A DNA stretch of 64,000 nt from Rhodococcus sp. KBS0724 (GCF_005938745.2 NZ_VCBX02000001.1:4168501-4232500), one strand, 5' to 3'. Shown: positions 9,062 to 21,914, counted from the stretch's first letter. Numbers and translations: made by a program. Notes: generated by a model not told the origin, from the sequence alone.

Positions 9062-9122
9062 TGGATACTTAACCCATAGCCAAGATGGCGATACTGGACT
9101 GGTGGCTCAGGATGCCAGATAT

Positions 9123-10028
9123 TCAGGATGCCAGATGCAGCGGAACCGCAGCCGTCCTGAGCGCACGGATGGCGGCGGCCACCGCCGGCCGCTCCAGCGA
9201 AGCACGACGGTACGTGACTCCGATCTCACGGGCGCCGTTCGCGATCGGGCACGCGATGAGGTGCTTGGCCGATTCCGGTACCGCCATCTCGGGCAGCACG
9301 GTCACTCCGAAACCGTGATCCACCATCTCCGCCATCGCGCTGAAACTTCCCGATCGATGTTCGATCCGCGGTGCGAACCCGGACTGCCTGCAGGAGAATG
9401 CAATCGACGCAACGGACGGTGCGCCGTCGGGAGCGGCGATCCAGTCGGCGTCGGCTACTGCTATGAAGCCGTGCCGGCGAACTCGCTCTTGCAGCGGGGC
9501 AGGTGCCAGTAACACGAGCGGATCGGTGAACAAGAACTCCGACTCCAACCCGACCGGCAGCACACTCGTCTGGAAGGAGTACGTGTAGGTGATCGCCAGA
9601 TCGACTTCCAGTTGCCGGACAGCAGAAACCGAGTCGACGGGCACAGCGTCCACCAATCGCACGCGCAGACCTTGATGGTCTCCGCGGAGCCAAGTTGCTG
9701 CCGGAATGGCGAGGCGGGTGAGAGCCGAGGTGAACGTCGCGATGGTCAGGACACCCGTAGCCGCCTCGCCTGTCGCGGCAACGGCGCTCTCCGCCTCCTC
9801 GAGTGCGGCGACGATGCGCGCCGTGTGGTCGACCAGAACGCGGCCCGCGTGGGTGAGGCGCAGGACTCGGCCCACTCTCCGAGTGAGAACCTTGCCCACT
9901 TCCTCCTCGAGGAGTCGCATCTGCTGGGAGACTGCGGAAGTGGTTATTCCGTGACGTTCGGAGACCGCCGTCATCGTCGTCAGTTCCGCGAGGTCGTGAA
10001 GCAGAATCAATCGTCGTATGTCGTACAT
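9123..10028 (-). CDS. LysR-family transcriptional regulator
   Basis: Start taken as the ATG at 10028 (MYDIRRLILLHDLAEL), giving 301 residues; an ATG upstream at 10079 would add 17 residues that do not look like family sequence. Residues 1-60 form the winged helix-turn-helix, with recognition helix GITTSAVSQQMRLLEEEVG. The rest is the periplasmic-binding-protein-like effector domain (DLAITYTYSFQT, GFGVTVLPEMAV). The effector is unknown. Its likely target is the membrane protein gene immediately downstream, which is inference from position alone. Confidence 0.85.
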   Translation of the reverse strand: MYDIRRLILLHDLAELTTMTAVSERHGITTSAVSQQMRLLEEEVGKVLTRRVGRVLRLTHAGRVLVDHTARIVAALEEAESAVAATGEAATGVLTIATFTSALTRLAIPAATWLRGDHQGLRVRLVDAVPVDSVSAVRQLEVDLAITYTYSFQTSVLPVGLESEFLFTDPLVLLAPAPLQERVRRHGFIAVADADWIAAPDGAPSVASIAFSCRQSGFAPRIEHRSGSFSAMAEMVDHGFGVTVLPEMAVPESAKHLIACPIANGAREIGVTYRRASLERPAVAAAIRALRTAAVPLHLAS

Positions 10029-10143
10029 TTCATGTCCTCGCGGCCGGGCAGTCGAGCGGATAGCCCGTGTGGACATCATTGCGGAAATCTCCGCGGCGCG
10101 GCAGGGTTAGGATCACCGAGATCGAAGGAGCGCCTTCGTTTCG

Positions 10144-11916
10144 TCACAAACTGTTCATCGCACTCCAGGCCCGGTGCAGCGCAGCATAACGTCCACCGGC
10201 AGAGATCAATTCGGCATGTGAGCCCCGCTCCACGAGTTGACCGTCATGGAAGAGCAGCACGGTGTCCGCAGTTTCCGCGGTGATCATCCGGTGGGCGATC
10301 GTGACGGTCGTGCGGCCCTTCGTCAAGTGCCCCAAAGCTCGCTGCACCGTGACGTCGGTGGCGGGATCCACGCCGCTCGTCGCCTCGTCCAGTACCAGCA
10401 AGTCCGGGTCGACCAGCGCGGTGCGGGCGAGCGCCACCAATTGCCGCTCGCCCGCGGACAACGCATCGCCCCGCGTGCCGACGACGGTGTCGAGTCCGTT
10501 GCCGAGTCCCTGCACCCACGCGGACAAACCCAGATCGCCCAGCACGTCCATGACGTCGGCGCGGGTGGCACCGGGGCTACCCATCGCGATGTTCTCGAAC
10601 ACGGTGCGGTCGAACAAGAACCCTTCCTGCGGCACGATAGCGACGCGTCTGGCAAACGAACCGTCGGTGATGGTGCGAATGTCGGTTGCACCGAGTTCGA
10701 TCGTTCCCTGCGTCGGGAGAAGTTGACGGGTCAGCAGTTTGGCGAACGTCGTTTTTCCCGAACCTGTTTCGCCCACCACTGCCACATGTTCGTGCGGCTC
10801 GATGTCGAGGTCGAGGTGACGAATCGCGCGCTTGGTGGGGCTGTACGAAAAATCGACCCCTCGCATCCGGACTCCGATACCACCGACCGGTAGTGGCACA
10901 CCGGTGTGGGTATCCACTGCGACCGAGGGCTCGGACAGCAGGTGAAACACCCGGCGCAACCCCGCCACGGCGCTCTGCGACTCCCCCAGAATCGACACGG
11001 AGAACTGAAGTGGCCGCACGAAGAACGTGATGAGGAACAGGAATGCGACCAGCTGACCTGCGGTCAGATCCATCCACCCGATGTGGCCTGTGCCCACCGC
11101 AGCACCGAACAGCACGACGGCCGTGGTGATGGCTCCGCTGGCGGCTTCGCCCAGAGACATGTTGACGCCCAAAGGCAATTGGGTGTGCAGCAGCGATCGC
11201 CTCGTGGTGTCGATCAAGCCGTCCACCCGCGCCGCGATGCGCGCATCGGCTCCGTAGGAACGAGTCACCTCCGCGCCGTTCACCATGTCGGATACACCGT
11301 CGTACAAATTCGCCACTGCCACCCGGACTTCACCGAACCGGCGGGCTATCACGCGTTGAATCAACCGCATGCTCACTACCGCCACGACGGATACCCCGAT
11401 CACAAGCAGCGCCAACTGCCAGCTGTACACCAGCATGATCGACGACGCGACCAGCATCTGTGCGCAGTTCGCCACGAGAGTGACGCCGCCGGTCTGAACG
11501 AACTGGGACACAGTGTCGACATCGCTCGTGACGCGGGCCACCAGCGATCCACGCGCCGTGTCGTCGAATCGTGCGGGCGGCAACCTGAAGATGTGCGTGA
11601 ACGCCGCTATCCGCACCGCAGCCAATGCATTTTCGCTGGTGCGGATCAGACGACGGTTGAGCAACCACGATGCCGCCCCCGCTGCCGCGACACCCAGCGC
11701 TCCCACACTCACAGCGGTGAGCAGCACCGTCGAATTGTCTTTACCCGCATTGCCTTGCAGCAGTGCGTGATCGAGGGCGTACTGCACCGTCAGTGGCACG
11801 ACGATACGTCCGCTGGCAGCAACGAACGCCAGCACAACCGTCAACCACATTCCGCGCAGCAACCCGGGGTAGAGCGCGCGGGTCACGCGAATCTTCGACA
11901 CTACCGACTCGTTCAC
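10144..11916 (-). CDS. ABC exporter half-transporter with the catalytically complete ATPase
   Basis: 590 residues, GTG start overlapping the preceding gene's stop by four bases (GTGA). Six membrane helices (residues about 20-300) are followed by an ATPase domain: Walker A GETGSGKTT, Walker B LLVLDEATSGVD with the catalytic Glu, and switch His in VTIAHRM. Its signature motif is altered to LSAGERQ. Together with its upstream partner it forms one complete and one degenerate ATP site, as in heterodimeric exporters such as TM287/288. The substrate is unknown; multidrug, lipid or peptide export are all possible. Confidence 0.88.
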   Translation of the reverse strand: MNESVVSKIRVTRALYPGLLRGMWLTVVLAFVAASGRIVVPLTVQYALDHALLQGNAGKDNSTVLLTAVSVGALGVAAAGAASWLLNRRLIRTSENALAAVRIAAFTHIFRLPPARFDDTARGSLVARVTSDVDTVSQFVQTGGVTLVANCAQMLVASSIMLVYSWQLALLVIGVSVVAVVSMRLIQRVIARRFGEVRVAVANLYDGVSDMVNGAEVTRSYGADARIAARVDGLIDTTRRSLLHTQLPLGVNMSLGEAASGAITTAVVLFGAAVGTGHIGWMDLTAGQLVAFLFLITFFVRPLQFSVSILGESQSAVAGLRRVFHLLSEPSVAVDTHTGVPLPVGGIGVRMRGVDFSYSPTKRAIRHLDLDIEPHEHVAVVGETGSGKTTFAKLLTRQLLPTQGTIELGATDIRTITDGSFARRVAIVPQEGFLFDRTVFENIAMGSPGATRADVMDVLGDLGLSAWVQGLGNGLDTVVGTRGDALSAGERQLVALARTALVDPDLLVLDEATSGVDPATDVTVQRALGHLTKGRTTVTIAHRMITAETADTVLLFHDGQLVERGSHAELISAGGRYAALHRAWSAMNSL

Positions 11917-13715
11917 GAGCGCAAACCGTCGGCGTAGGCGTCCACGATCGCGCGGTAGGCGGCATTCGCTGCCAGCAGTTGTGCATGAGTGCCGGATGCT
12001 TCAACTAACCCGTTGTCGAGCAACAAGACTCGATCCGCCAACGTCACCGTGCTCTTTCGCGCCGCGGTCATCACGACCGTACATCGGCGCCCGCCGTCCG
12101 ACGCGCTCACGAACTCACGGCGAATGTTGTCGAGTACATCGCGCTCGACAGCAGGGTCGAGCGCACTGGTCGCGTCGTCGAGAATCAGCAATGACGGCGA
12201 GCCGGCCAATCCCCGGGCCAGCGCAATCCGTTGGCGTTGGCCACCACTCAGAGAGGCTCCTCGTTTTCCGACGCCGGCGTCGAGGCCTCCGGAAAGGCCG
12301 CGGACGAATTCTGCCGCTTCGGCCACTTCGAGTGCCTTCCACACCTGATGATCGTCGATGTCTCGCCCCAACGTCACGTTGTCTCGAACAGTGTCGTCGA
12401 ACAGGAACGCCGTCTGGCTCACCACCGCTACCCGAGACTCGATCTCCCCTGCCGCAAGAGATCTCACGTCGATCCCGTCGTAGTGCACAGTTCCCGAATC
12501 AGGATCCGCGAGTCGCGCGAGGACGCGAACCAGCGTCGTTTTTCCGGACCCGGTGGCACCGACGACAGCAACAACATCACCGGCAACAAACTGTAGGTCC
12601 ACCGGACCGAGTGCGTCCCGGGTCGCGCCGTCGTACGCGAAGCGTGCCGCCGTCACCCGTACGCCCAACGCCCGCTCGCCGTGCGATGTTTCGGAGCCGT
12701 TCAGTGTTTCGGTGCCGAACTGCGTGTAGTCGACAGAATCGAGCACCGCACCGGTTCGCATGTTGCCCACCACGGCCAGCGGAAGCACACTGAGGAATCG
12801 CCCGATCATGCCCAACGGCAATGCCATCGTGAGAAACAGGTAAATGGTCTCGACCAGGGTGCCGACGGTCAGTTCGCCCGCGGACACCCGTCCCGATCCG
12901 ATGAGCAGTACCACCAATACCGTTGCAGTCGGCGCAAGTTCGATGACAGGGTCAAAAGCGGCGCTGACGAAGGACATTCGAGTATTCGCGACTCGCGTAT
13001 TCTCCGCCGCGCGCACGAATCGGTCGGACTCGTCCTCGACAATTCCGAGGGTGCGGATAACCTGCTCCCCCTCCACCGCTTCGTGCGCAACGGAGCTGAC
13101 TGCGGCCCTGGCCCGTTGGGCGTCGCGCGCCCGCGGCGACATCACGCGCTGGTAGACGAAATTGGCAAGCAACACGACAAGAACCAGCATGACCGCAACC
13201 ACTGCGAGGTACCAGTCCGAGCGCGCGATGTTCGCGAGCGCCACCATGAGCATGAACACACTGCCCATCGCAAAAGCGAAGAACTGCATGGGCGCCCACT
13301 GAACTTCGACGTCCGACACCACATTGGACAGAAGCTGCCCGGTCGAGTGCCGCCGATGCCAGGGGACTCCGAGCTTCGCGTACTGCCGTATCAGTGCGCG
13401 GCGCGTCGACGCCTGATTGCCGTACTGCACATGGGCCGCCGCCACCGCACGGGTGACGATGGTGATCACACGCAGCACGGAGACGCCGGCGATTGCGCCC
13501 AGTGCGATCCACCAGGACCTGGTCGGAACGGCGTGGTCGGTGAACGCCGGGATTATCAGGTGATCAGTAGCCCAGCCGATGGCAACTGCGCTGAAGACCA
13601 TGGTCGATCCGTTGACCAATCCCGCGATGATCGACAGCGGAGTTGCCAGGCGATATCCGAGGCTGCCTTTGGCCATCACCCGCACACCGGTTCTCAGGAC
13701 CGCGCCGGTGTCCAT
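11913..13715 (-). CDS. ABC exporter half-transporter with degenerate Walker B and H-loop
   Basis: 600 residues from the ATG at 13715; no good ribosome site marks the start and a TTG at 13736 is an alternative. An N-terminal six-helix membrane domain precedes the ATPase domain: Walker A GATGSGKTT and a canonical signature LSGGQRQR. The Walker B reads LLILDDATSALD, with Asp where the catalytic Glu should be, and the switch His is Ala (VVMTAARKST). These losses are typical of the inactive half of heterodimeric exporters. It is translationally coupled to the active half downstream. Confidence 0.87.
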   Translation of the reverse strand: MDTGAVLRTGVRVMAKGSLGYRLATPLSIIAGLVNGSTMVFSAVAIGWATDHLIIPAFTDHAVPTRSWWIALGAIAGVSVLRVITIVTRAVAAAHVQYGNQASTRRALIRQYAKLGVPWHRRHSTGQLLSNVVSDVEVQWAPMQFFAFAMGSVFMLMVALANIARSDWYLAVVAVMLVLVVLLANFVYQRVMSPRARDAQRARAAVSSVAHEAVEGEQVIRTLGIVEDESDRFVRAAENTRVANTRMSFVSAAFDPVIELAPTATVLVVLLIGSGRVSAGELTVGTLVETIYLFLTMALPLGMIGRFLSVLPLAVVGNMRTGAVLDSVDYTQFGTETLNGSETSHGERALGVRVTAARFAYDGATRDALGPVDLQFVAGDVVAVVGATGSGKTTLVRVLARLADPDSGTVHYDGIDVRSLAAGEIESRVAVVSQTAFLFDDTVRDNVTLGRDIDDHQVWKALEVAEAAEFVRGLSGGLDAGVGKRGASLSGGQRQRIALARGLAGSPSLLILDDATSALDPAVERDVLDNIRREFVSASDGGRRCTVVMTAARKSTVTLADRVLLLDNGLVEASGTHAQLLAANAAYRAIVDAYADGLRS

Positions 13716-13982
13716 CGAATCGAGATCGTTGCCGGACAACGAGAATGCCGTACCTCCACGTATGGACAAAAGAACTACGACTGCGGCGATACGGATTCGA
13801 CAACGGCCATTGCTGCTGGGGCAATGACCGGCGTAACCAGAGCTGGTTCGTTCTCGAGCGGCATGAAGGTCCTTCGGAGTTCGCGGTACTGAAAATAGAT
13901 GCACGATTTAGATGCACGTGCACTCAATCGAGTCTGCACAGCCGACGGCGCGAGAACAAGGAAGCTGATCTACGAAGTTCGT
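13716..13982. promoter_or_regulatory. Upstream region of the ABC exporter operon
   Basis: 267 bp lie between the exporter start and the stop of the Pth2-like gene. A 10-bp perfect palindrome TGCACGTGCA is at 13913-13922, a possible operator. A leftward frame remains open here but has no convincing start or protein features. Confidence 0.3.
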
Positions 13983-15991
<2,009 letters not shown>

Positions 15992-16063
15992 TCATTTCTT
16001 GGAAATCGTGTCGTGATCGACATGCGTCGACACCTATTGTGCCAATCGGCAATCGAACAAGCG

Positions 16064-16096
16064 AAAGGCCCCACCCGTTGTTCGGGCGGGGCCTTT
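16064..16096 (-). terminator. Hairpin terminator after ctaD
   Basis: Arms AAAGGCCCCACCCG and CGGGCGGGGCCTTT pair over 14 positions with one mismatch around a 5-nt loop, flanked by A and T runs. It sits 34 bp past the ctaD stop and before the serB ribosome site. Confidence 0.8.
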
Positions 16097-16129
16097 GGCG
16101 TTGACCTACGTGTAGGTCGGGTTGCTCAT

Positions 16130-17863
16130 CTAGTGAGAACTGCCTTCGAGGGCGTCGTTCTTACTGTTGTGGCCGGGGCCGACGTGCGCTTCTGCGCGCA
16201 TCCGCTCAACCATGTGCGGGTAGTGCAGTTCGAATGCCGGACGCTCGCTGCGGATGCGCGGCAACTCGGTGAAGTTGTGACGCGGCGGCGGGCAACTGGT
16301 TGCCCATTCGAGCGAGTTTCCGTAACCCCACGGATCGTCGACCGTGACAACTTCTCCGTATCGGTAGCTCTTGAAGACGTTCCAGATGAACGGCAGCGTC
16401 GAGGCACCGAGCACGAAGGCAAAGATTGTCGAGACCGTGTTCAGCGACGTGAAGCCGTCGGACGGCAGGTAGTCGGCGTAACGACGCGGCATACCTTCGG
16501 CTCCGAGCCAGTGCTGCACGAGGAACGTGCCGTGGAAGCCGACGAACGTGGTCCAGAAGTGCCACTTGCCGAGGCGCTCGTCCATCATGCGACCGGTCAT
16601 CTTCGGGAACCAGAAGTAGATACCGGCGTAGGTGGCGAACACGACGGTGCCGAAGACCACGTAGTGGAAGTGAGCGACAACGAAGTAGCTGTCCGTGACG
16701 TGGAAGTCGAGCGGCGGGCTCGCGAGGATGACACCCGACAGACCACCGAACAGGAAGGTGATCAGGAAGCCGATCGAGAAGAGCATCGGCGACTCGAAGG
16801 TCAATTGCCCCTTCCACATCGTTCCGATCCAGTTGAATATCTTCACGCCTGTCGGCACTGCGATCAAGAACGTCATGAACGAGAAGTACGGGAGCAGAAC
16901 AGCGCCGGTTGCGTACATGTGGTGCGCCCACACGGCGATCGACAGAGCTGCAATTGCGAGCGTTGCGTACACCAGACCGCTGTAACCGAAGATCGGCTTA
17001 CGGCTGAAGACCGGGAAGATCTCCGAGACGATGCCGAAGAACGGCAGCGCGATGATGTACACCTCGGGGTGACCGAAGAACCAGAACAGGTGTTGCCAGA
17101 GCAACACACCGCCCGTTGCCGGGTCGAAGATGTGACCACCTAGATGACGGTCGACAAACAGGCCGAGCAGTGCAGCGGTCAGCAGCGGGAACGCCAGCAG
17201 GATGAGGATGCTGGTGATGAAGATGTTCCAGGTGAAGATCGGCATGCGGAACATGGTCATACCGGGTGCACGCAGGCAGATCACGGTGGTGATCATGTTG
17301 ACGCCACCGAGGATGGTTCCGAGACCACCGACAGCGAGACCCATGATCCAGAGGTCAGCGCCAACGCCCGGCGAATGCAGTGCATTCGTCAACGGGGTGT
17401 ATGCCGTCCAACCGAAGTCGGCTGCGCCACCGGGGGTGACGAATCCGGCCGTCGCGATGATCGCGCCGAACAGGTACAGCCAGTAGCTGAAGGCGTTCAG
17501 ACGCGGGAATGCAACGTCGGGCGCGCCGATCTGCAGCGGAAGAATGTAGTTGGCGAAGCCGAAGACGATCGGCGTCGCGTACAGCAGCAGCATGATGGTG
17601 CCGTGCATGGTGAACAGCTGGTTGAACTGTTCGTTCGAGAGAAACTGCATGCCGGGCACAGCTAGCTCGGCACGCATCATCAGGGCCATCAGGCCACCGA
17701 TGAGGAAGAAGGCGATGGAAGTCGCCAAGTACATGATTCCGAGCACCTTGGGGTCGGTGGTCGTGATCATCTTGTAAATGAATGAGCCCTTGGGTCCCTG
17801 CCGCGGCGGGTAAGGCCTGGCTGCAGCTATCGCGGGGACTGGCTGGGGCGCTACGGCAGTCAC
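16130..17863 (-). CDS. ctaD: Cytochrome c oxidase subunit I (aa3 type)
   Basis: Start is the GTG at 17863, four bases after a perfect AGGAGG (17868-17873), giving 577 residues. Longer frame upstream is not needed. It is a twelve-helix heme-copper oxidase core with [11 protein letters not shown] (low-spin heme His), [21 protein letters not shown] (CuB His and cross-linked Tyr, with the Glu of the D-channel absent as in the family variant range), AHHMYATG and [10 protein letters not shown] (heme a3 ligands). It reduces oxygen in the membrane as part of the bcc-aa3 supercomplex. Placement between serB and fecB matches M. tuberculosis. Confidence 0.96.
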   Translation of the reverse strand: MTAVAPQPVPAIAAARPYPPRQGPKGSFIYKMITTTDPKVLGIMYLATSIAFFLIGGLMALMMRAELAVPGMQFLSNEQFNQLFTMHGTIMLLLYATPIVFGFANYILPLQIGAPDVAFPRLNAFSYWLYLFGAIIATAGFVTPGGAADFGWTAYTPLTNALHSPGVGADLWIMGLAVGGLGTILGGVNMITTVICLRAPGMTMFRMPIFTWNIFITSILILLAFPLLTAALLGLFVDRHLGGHIFDPATGGVLLWQHLFWFFGHPEVYIIALPFFGIVSEIFPVFSRKPIFGYSGLVYATLAIAALSIAVWAHHMYATGAVLLPYFSFMTFLIAVPTGVKIFNWIGTMWKGQLTFESPMLFSIGFLITFLFGGLSGVILASPPLDFHVTDSYFVVAHFHYVVFGTVVFATYAGIYFWFPKMTGRMMDERLGKWHFWTTFVGFHGTFLVQHWLGAEGMPRRYADYLPSDGFTSLNTVSTIFAFVLGASTLPFIWNVFKSYRYGEVVTVDDPWGYGNSLEWATSCPPPRHNFTELPRIRSERPAFELHYPHMVERMRAEAHVGPGHNSKNDALEGSSH

Positions 17864-18177
17864 TGATCCTCCTGAATGTGCCTTTGGTCGCTCCGCAGGC
17901 TCCTTCGACAGAGCCATTGGTCGCGCCGCAGGGTCCATTTCCCGGCGTGCGGGAAACGGCTTCTGGCTTGCGCTCATCGAATCGTAGACCGTGACCCTGA
18001 CGCCTCGCGACCCGGTCCTACTCAGCGTCGTACTCGAGAGACCGTTTTGGCGCCCACTAAACGATCGACCTGCAGTTTATGTTCCCGAAGTGACGAGTGT
18101 GATCTCGTATTGCGGCGTGTCGCACCCGGGACTCGCGCCGCCGGGACGCCGACTCCCGATTTCTCCTTTTGTTAGGG

Positions 18178-18196
18178 TCTGGCTTGCCTAACCTAA
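18178..18196 (+). promoter_or_regulatory. IdeR/DtxR-type iron box
   Basis: The 19-bp site matches the consensus TTAGGTTAGGCTAACCTAA at 14 positions, with the right half CTAACCTAA perfect. It ends 13 bp before the GTG of the binding lipoprotein gene and would overlap its promoter, so iron-bound IdeR should repress that gene. A second, half-site CTAACCTAA lies at 19198-19206. Confidence 0.75.
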
Positions 18197-18209
18197 TACA
18201 GGAGTACCC

Positions 18210-19201
18210 GTGAAACACTTTGCTCGTCGAACCGCGGCGGTAACCGTCGTTGCTGCCCTTGCATTGATCGTCCCTGCGTGTTCGAGTGACGAGACGGACA
18301 CCACCGCGACATCGACCGAACAAGGGGCATTCCCCCGCACGATCGAACACTTCCGCGGTAGTACCGAGATTCCGTCGCAGCCGCAGAGAATCGTTGCACT
18401 CGACAACAGCTTCACCGACGCAACACTGCTCCTGGAATCACCGCTCGTGGGATACGTCGACTACCGCGAACCGGGATTGCCCGATTACCTCGGATCCACG
18501 CGCGACGAGTTTGCCGCCGACGCGATATCCGTCGGAACAGTCGGGGCGGTCAGCCTCGAGAAGATCGCAGCACTCCAACCCGATCTGATCATCTCCGCCG
18601 AGGTCCGCGACGGAAAGAACTACGAACAACTCTCCGCCATCGCCCCCACCGTGTTCACCCAGACGACGGGGCCGACGTGGAAGGACAACATCCGACTCGT
18701 CGGTGAGGCCCTCGGCAAGGAAGATCTTGCCGCGCAGAAGATCGGCGAATACGAAGCGCGCGCCGCCGCCGTCGGAAGTGCCATAAACAAGACCGCGAAC
18801 AACCCGGTCATCTCCGTCGTCCGCTTCGCCGGCGAGCCGACGGCACGCCTGTACCGCACCACATCGTTCAGCGGCATCGTCCTCGAGGACGCCGGACTCG
18901 CCCGCCCCGAGAACCAGGGCCCCGATCCCGCCGATCCGGGCAACATCATGATGAAGATCAGCCCGGAACTGATCAACGAGGCCGACGCCGACGTGATCTT
19001 CGTCAGCACGTGGCAGGATGCCGAGGCAAGAGCGCCGAAGCCGCGAAGCCGTTCCTCACGAGTCCGCTGTGGCAAACACTGCGTGGCCGAACCGTCGACG
19101 TCGACGATTCCGAATGGATGTCTCCGGTCAGCATTCAGGGCGCACACCTGATTCTGGACGACCTCGCGGACACGTTCGGAGTGGACAAGTCGAGCAGCTA
19201 A
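18210..19201 (+). pseudogene. Siderophore-binding lipoprotein (FecB/FepB type), frameshifted near 19025
   Basis: The GTG at 18210 follows AGGAG. The product has a lipobox (IVPAC, Cys24) and a type III periplasmic-binding fold (QPQRIVALDNSFTDATLLL, LQPDLIISAEV). After VSTWQDAE the frame turns to Arg-rich nonsense, while the minus-one frame from about 19025 continues with GKSAEAAKPFLTSPLWQTL to a stop at 19201. One missing G (GAG GGC to GAGGC) explains it. As sequenced, the gene makes a protein lacking its correct last 60 residues. This may be a real mutation or a base-calling error. It would deliver a ferric siderophore to a permease. Confidence 0.85.
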
Positions 19202-19238
19202 CCTAAAGCGGCGCCCGCCCACACAGGAAGCCGTCGAC

Positions 19239-20318
19239 TTGACCGTTCTCTCCCGCATCACTCTCCGCCGCGTCACTGTCCGCCGCATCTCGATACTCGG
19301 CGTCGCGGCCTCACTCCTTGTATTGAGTGGCTGTTCGTCGGATACCTCCGACGACATCGCCAGCAGTATCGTGCGCACCACGACGTCCATCGCCGGAGCC
19401 GGTGTCATGGGGCTCGCACGCGACACGGCATCTGCGTGCCCCGCCCCGACAGCAGCCGACGCGGGCAGCGGCCCCACGGTGACGCGACGCGTCGTGCACA
19501 CAGCCGGCGAGACCGAGGTTCCCTCGGACCCCGCGCGCATTGTTGTGCTCGACAGCGCGTCGATGGACGCGGTCTGCGCGTTGGGATTGTGGGAACGTGT
19601 GGTGGGCGCCGCGACGGGCGTCGATTCCCCTCAGCCGTCGTACCTCGGTTTCGGCATTTCGGAAATTCCGAGCGTCGGCCCGGTCAGCGCTCCCGATGTC
19701 AATGCGATCAGGGCAGCCGCGCCGGATCTGATTCTCGGATCGAGCCCGGCGTCGGCAGACCTGTACGGGCAGCTGACCGGCATCGCTCCGACGGTGTTCG
19801 CCGGTTCCGACCCGGTCTATTGGAAGGCGCAGTTCGCGCTGGCCGGCCAGGCCCTCGGACGATCCGCGGCCGCCGCCGCGGCTCTGGACAGTTACCAACA
19901 GGACGCTCGGGAACTGGGCGAGTCGCTCAATTCAGCGCAGACGCAGGCATCTGTGGTCCGGTTCGATTCGGACTCCCTGAACATCGAGGGGCCCGCCTCG
20001 TTCTCCGGTCAGATTCTCAGCGACGTCGGGGTGCGCCGGCCGTCGGCACAACGACTCGCAGACACGGTGACCGCCGAGATCCCCGCCGACGATCTCAGCG
20101 CCGCCGAAGGTGATCTGATCTACGTGCTGTTCGACGGCCCGAACGGGCTGAAGTACGGAACCGACGTGATGAAGAGCGACCAGTGGCACGACCTGGGAGC
20201 GCCCGCCGGAAACCGTGTCTTTGTTGCCGAAGACGAAATCTGGAACGGTAACGGCCTGACTGCCGCTCGCGCCGTCCTCTCCGATCTTCAGCACACCCTC
20301 AACGGATACGCGAGCTGA
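19239..20318 (+). CDS. fecB: FecB-type iron/heme-related binding lipoprotein (Rv3044-like)
   Basis: 359 residues from a TTG at 19239 after AGGAAG. The lipobox LVLSGC places the lipidated Cys at 32. A periplasmic-binding fold follows: DPARIVVLDSASMDAVCALGL, IRAAAPDLILGSSP, LTGIAPTVF. Length and position next to ctaD match M. tuberculosis FecB. It is annotated as a ferric-citrate or siderophore receptor, but the constant link with ctaD suggests a tie to heme or oxidase function; that is inference. It directly follows the frameshifted paralogue, so the pair is a tandem arrangement. Confidence 0.85.
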   Translation: MTVLSRITLRRVTVRRISILGVAASLLVLSGCSSDTSDDIASSIVRTTTSIAGAGVMGLARDTASACPAPTAADAGSGPTVTRRVVHTAGETEVPSDPARIVVLDSASMDAVCALGLWERVVGAATGVDSPQPSYLGFGISEIPSVGPVSAPDVNAIRAAAPDLILGSSPASADLYGQLTGIAPTVFAGSDPVYWKAQFALAGQALGRSAAAAAALDSYQQDARELGESLNSAQTQASVVRFDSDSLNIEGPASFSGQILSDVGVRRPSAQRLADTVTAEIPADDLSAAEGDLIYVLFDGPNGLKYGTDVMKSDQWHDLGAPAGNRVFVAEDEIWNGNGLTAARAVLSDLQHTLNGYAS

Positions 20319-20322
20319 CGCG

Positions 20323-20799
20323 ATGCCGATACCTGAGTTCATCATCGCGCTGCGCGAAAAAATCGGTCACGCGCCACTCTGGCTGTCCGGAGTCAGCGTC
20401 GTCATTCGCGACGACGCCGGCCGAGTGCTCCTGACCCGGCGCGCCGACAACGGTCTGTGGGCCGTGGTGTCCGGCGTCCTCGAGCCCGGTGAAGAGCCGG
20501 CGTCGGCCGCCGTTCGCGAGGCCAAGGAAGAGACGGGCGTCGACGCGGAGTTGGTTCGCATCACGAGTGTTGATGTGACAGAGCCCATTACGTACCCCAA
20601 TGGGGACATCACGCAGTATCTCGACGTATGTTTCCTGGCCCGTTGGACGGGCGGCGACGCACATGTCGCGGACGACGAGAATCTCGAGGTTGCGTGGTTC
20701 GCGCCCGACAACTTGCCGGCGGATCTGACCGACACGTCGCGTCTGCGTCTGGATAAGGCGTTGCAGGACAAGGCAGAAGCCTGGTTTTGCGCGAACTGA
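20323..20799 (+). CDS. MutT-like Nudix hydrolase
   Basis: 158 residues, ATG five bases after the fecB stop. The complete Nudix box is GVLEPGEEPASAAVREAKEETG at about residues 51-72, preceded by the substrate-binding strand region DNGLWAVVS. The family hydrolyses nucleoside diphosphates linked to another group; the substrate here is not predictable. Tight spacing suggests co-transcription with fecB. A bidirectional hairpin begins at its stop codon. Confidence 0.85.
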   Translation: MPIPEFIIALREKIGHAPLWLSGVSVVIRDDAGRVLLTRRADNGLWAVVSGVLEPGEEPASAAVREAKEETGVDAELVRITSVDVTEPITYPNGDITQYLDVCFLARWTGGDAHVADDENLEVAWFAPDNLPADLTDTSRLRLDKALQDKAEAWFCAN

Positions 20800-20833
20800 G
20801 CCCGATTCCCGCGAGTGCAGGAATCGGGCTCAG
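20796..20833. terminator. Bidirectional hairpin between Nudix gene and nrdF
   Basis: A perfect 14-bp stem, CTGAGCCCGATTCC (20796-20809) with GGAATCGGGCTCAG (20820-20833), and a 10-nt loop. The left arm includes the Nudix stop codon, and nrdF ends at 20854 on the other strand, so it serves both convergent genes. Confidence 0.85.
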
Positions 20834-20853
20834 TTGTCAGAGAGCGTCAGCGA

Positions 20854-21828
<975 letters not shown>

Positions 21829-21866
21829 CTAGCGCGAGAGATACTGCCGAATGTTGGCTTGCCTGA

Positions 21867-21914
21867 ACACTACCCGTTGTGTCCGACTCCAGACGCCAAC
21901 ACAACAACATGTGT
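21867..21914. promoter_or_regulatory. Paired NrdR-like boxes upstream of nrdF
   Basis: Two 16-bp sites, ACACTACCCGTTGTGT (21867-21882) and ACACAACAACATGTGT (21899-21914), each match the palindromic NrdR consensus (acaCwAtATaTwGtgt) at about 11-12 positions. Their starts are 32 bp apart, about three helical turns, as NrdR requires. NrdR represses nrd genes when dATP is high. Confidence 0.7.

Noticed and set aside
13716..13904. N-terminal extension of the first ABC exporter subunit
   Set aside because: The extra 63 residues have no membrane or family features and no proper ribosome site; 13715 kept, though a TTG at 13736 remains possible.
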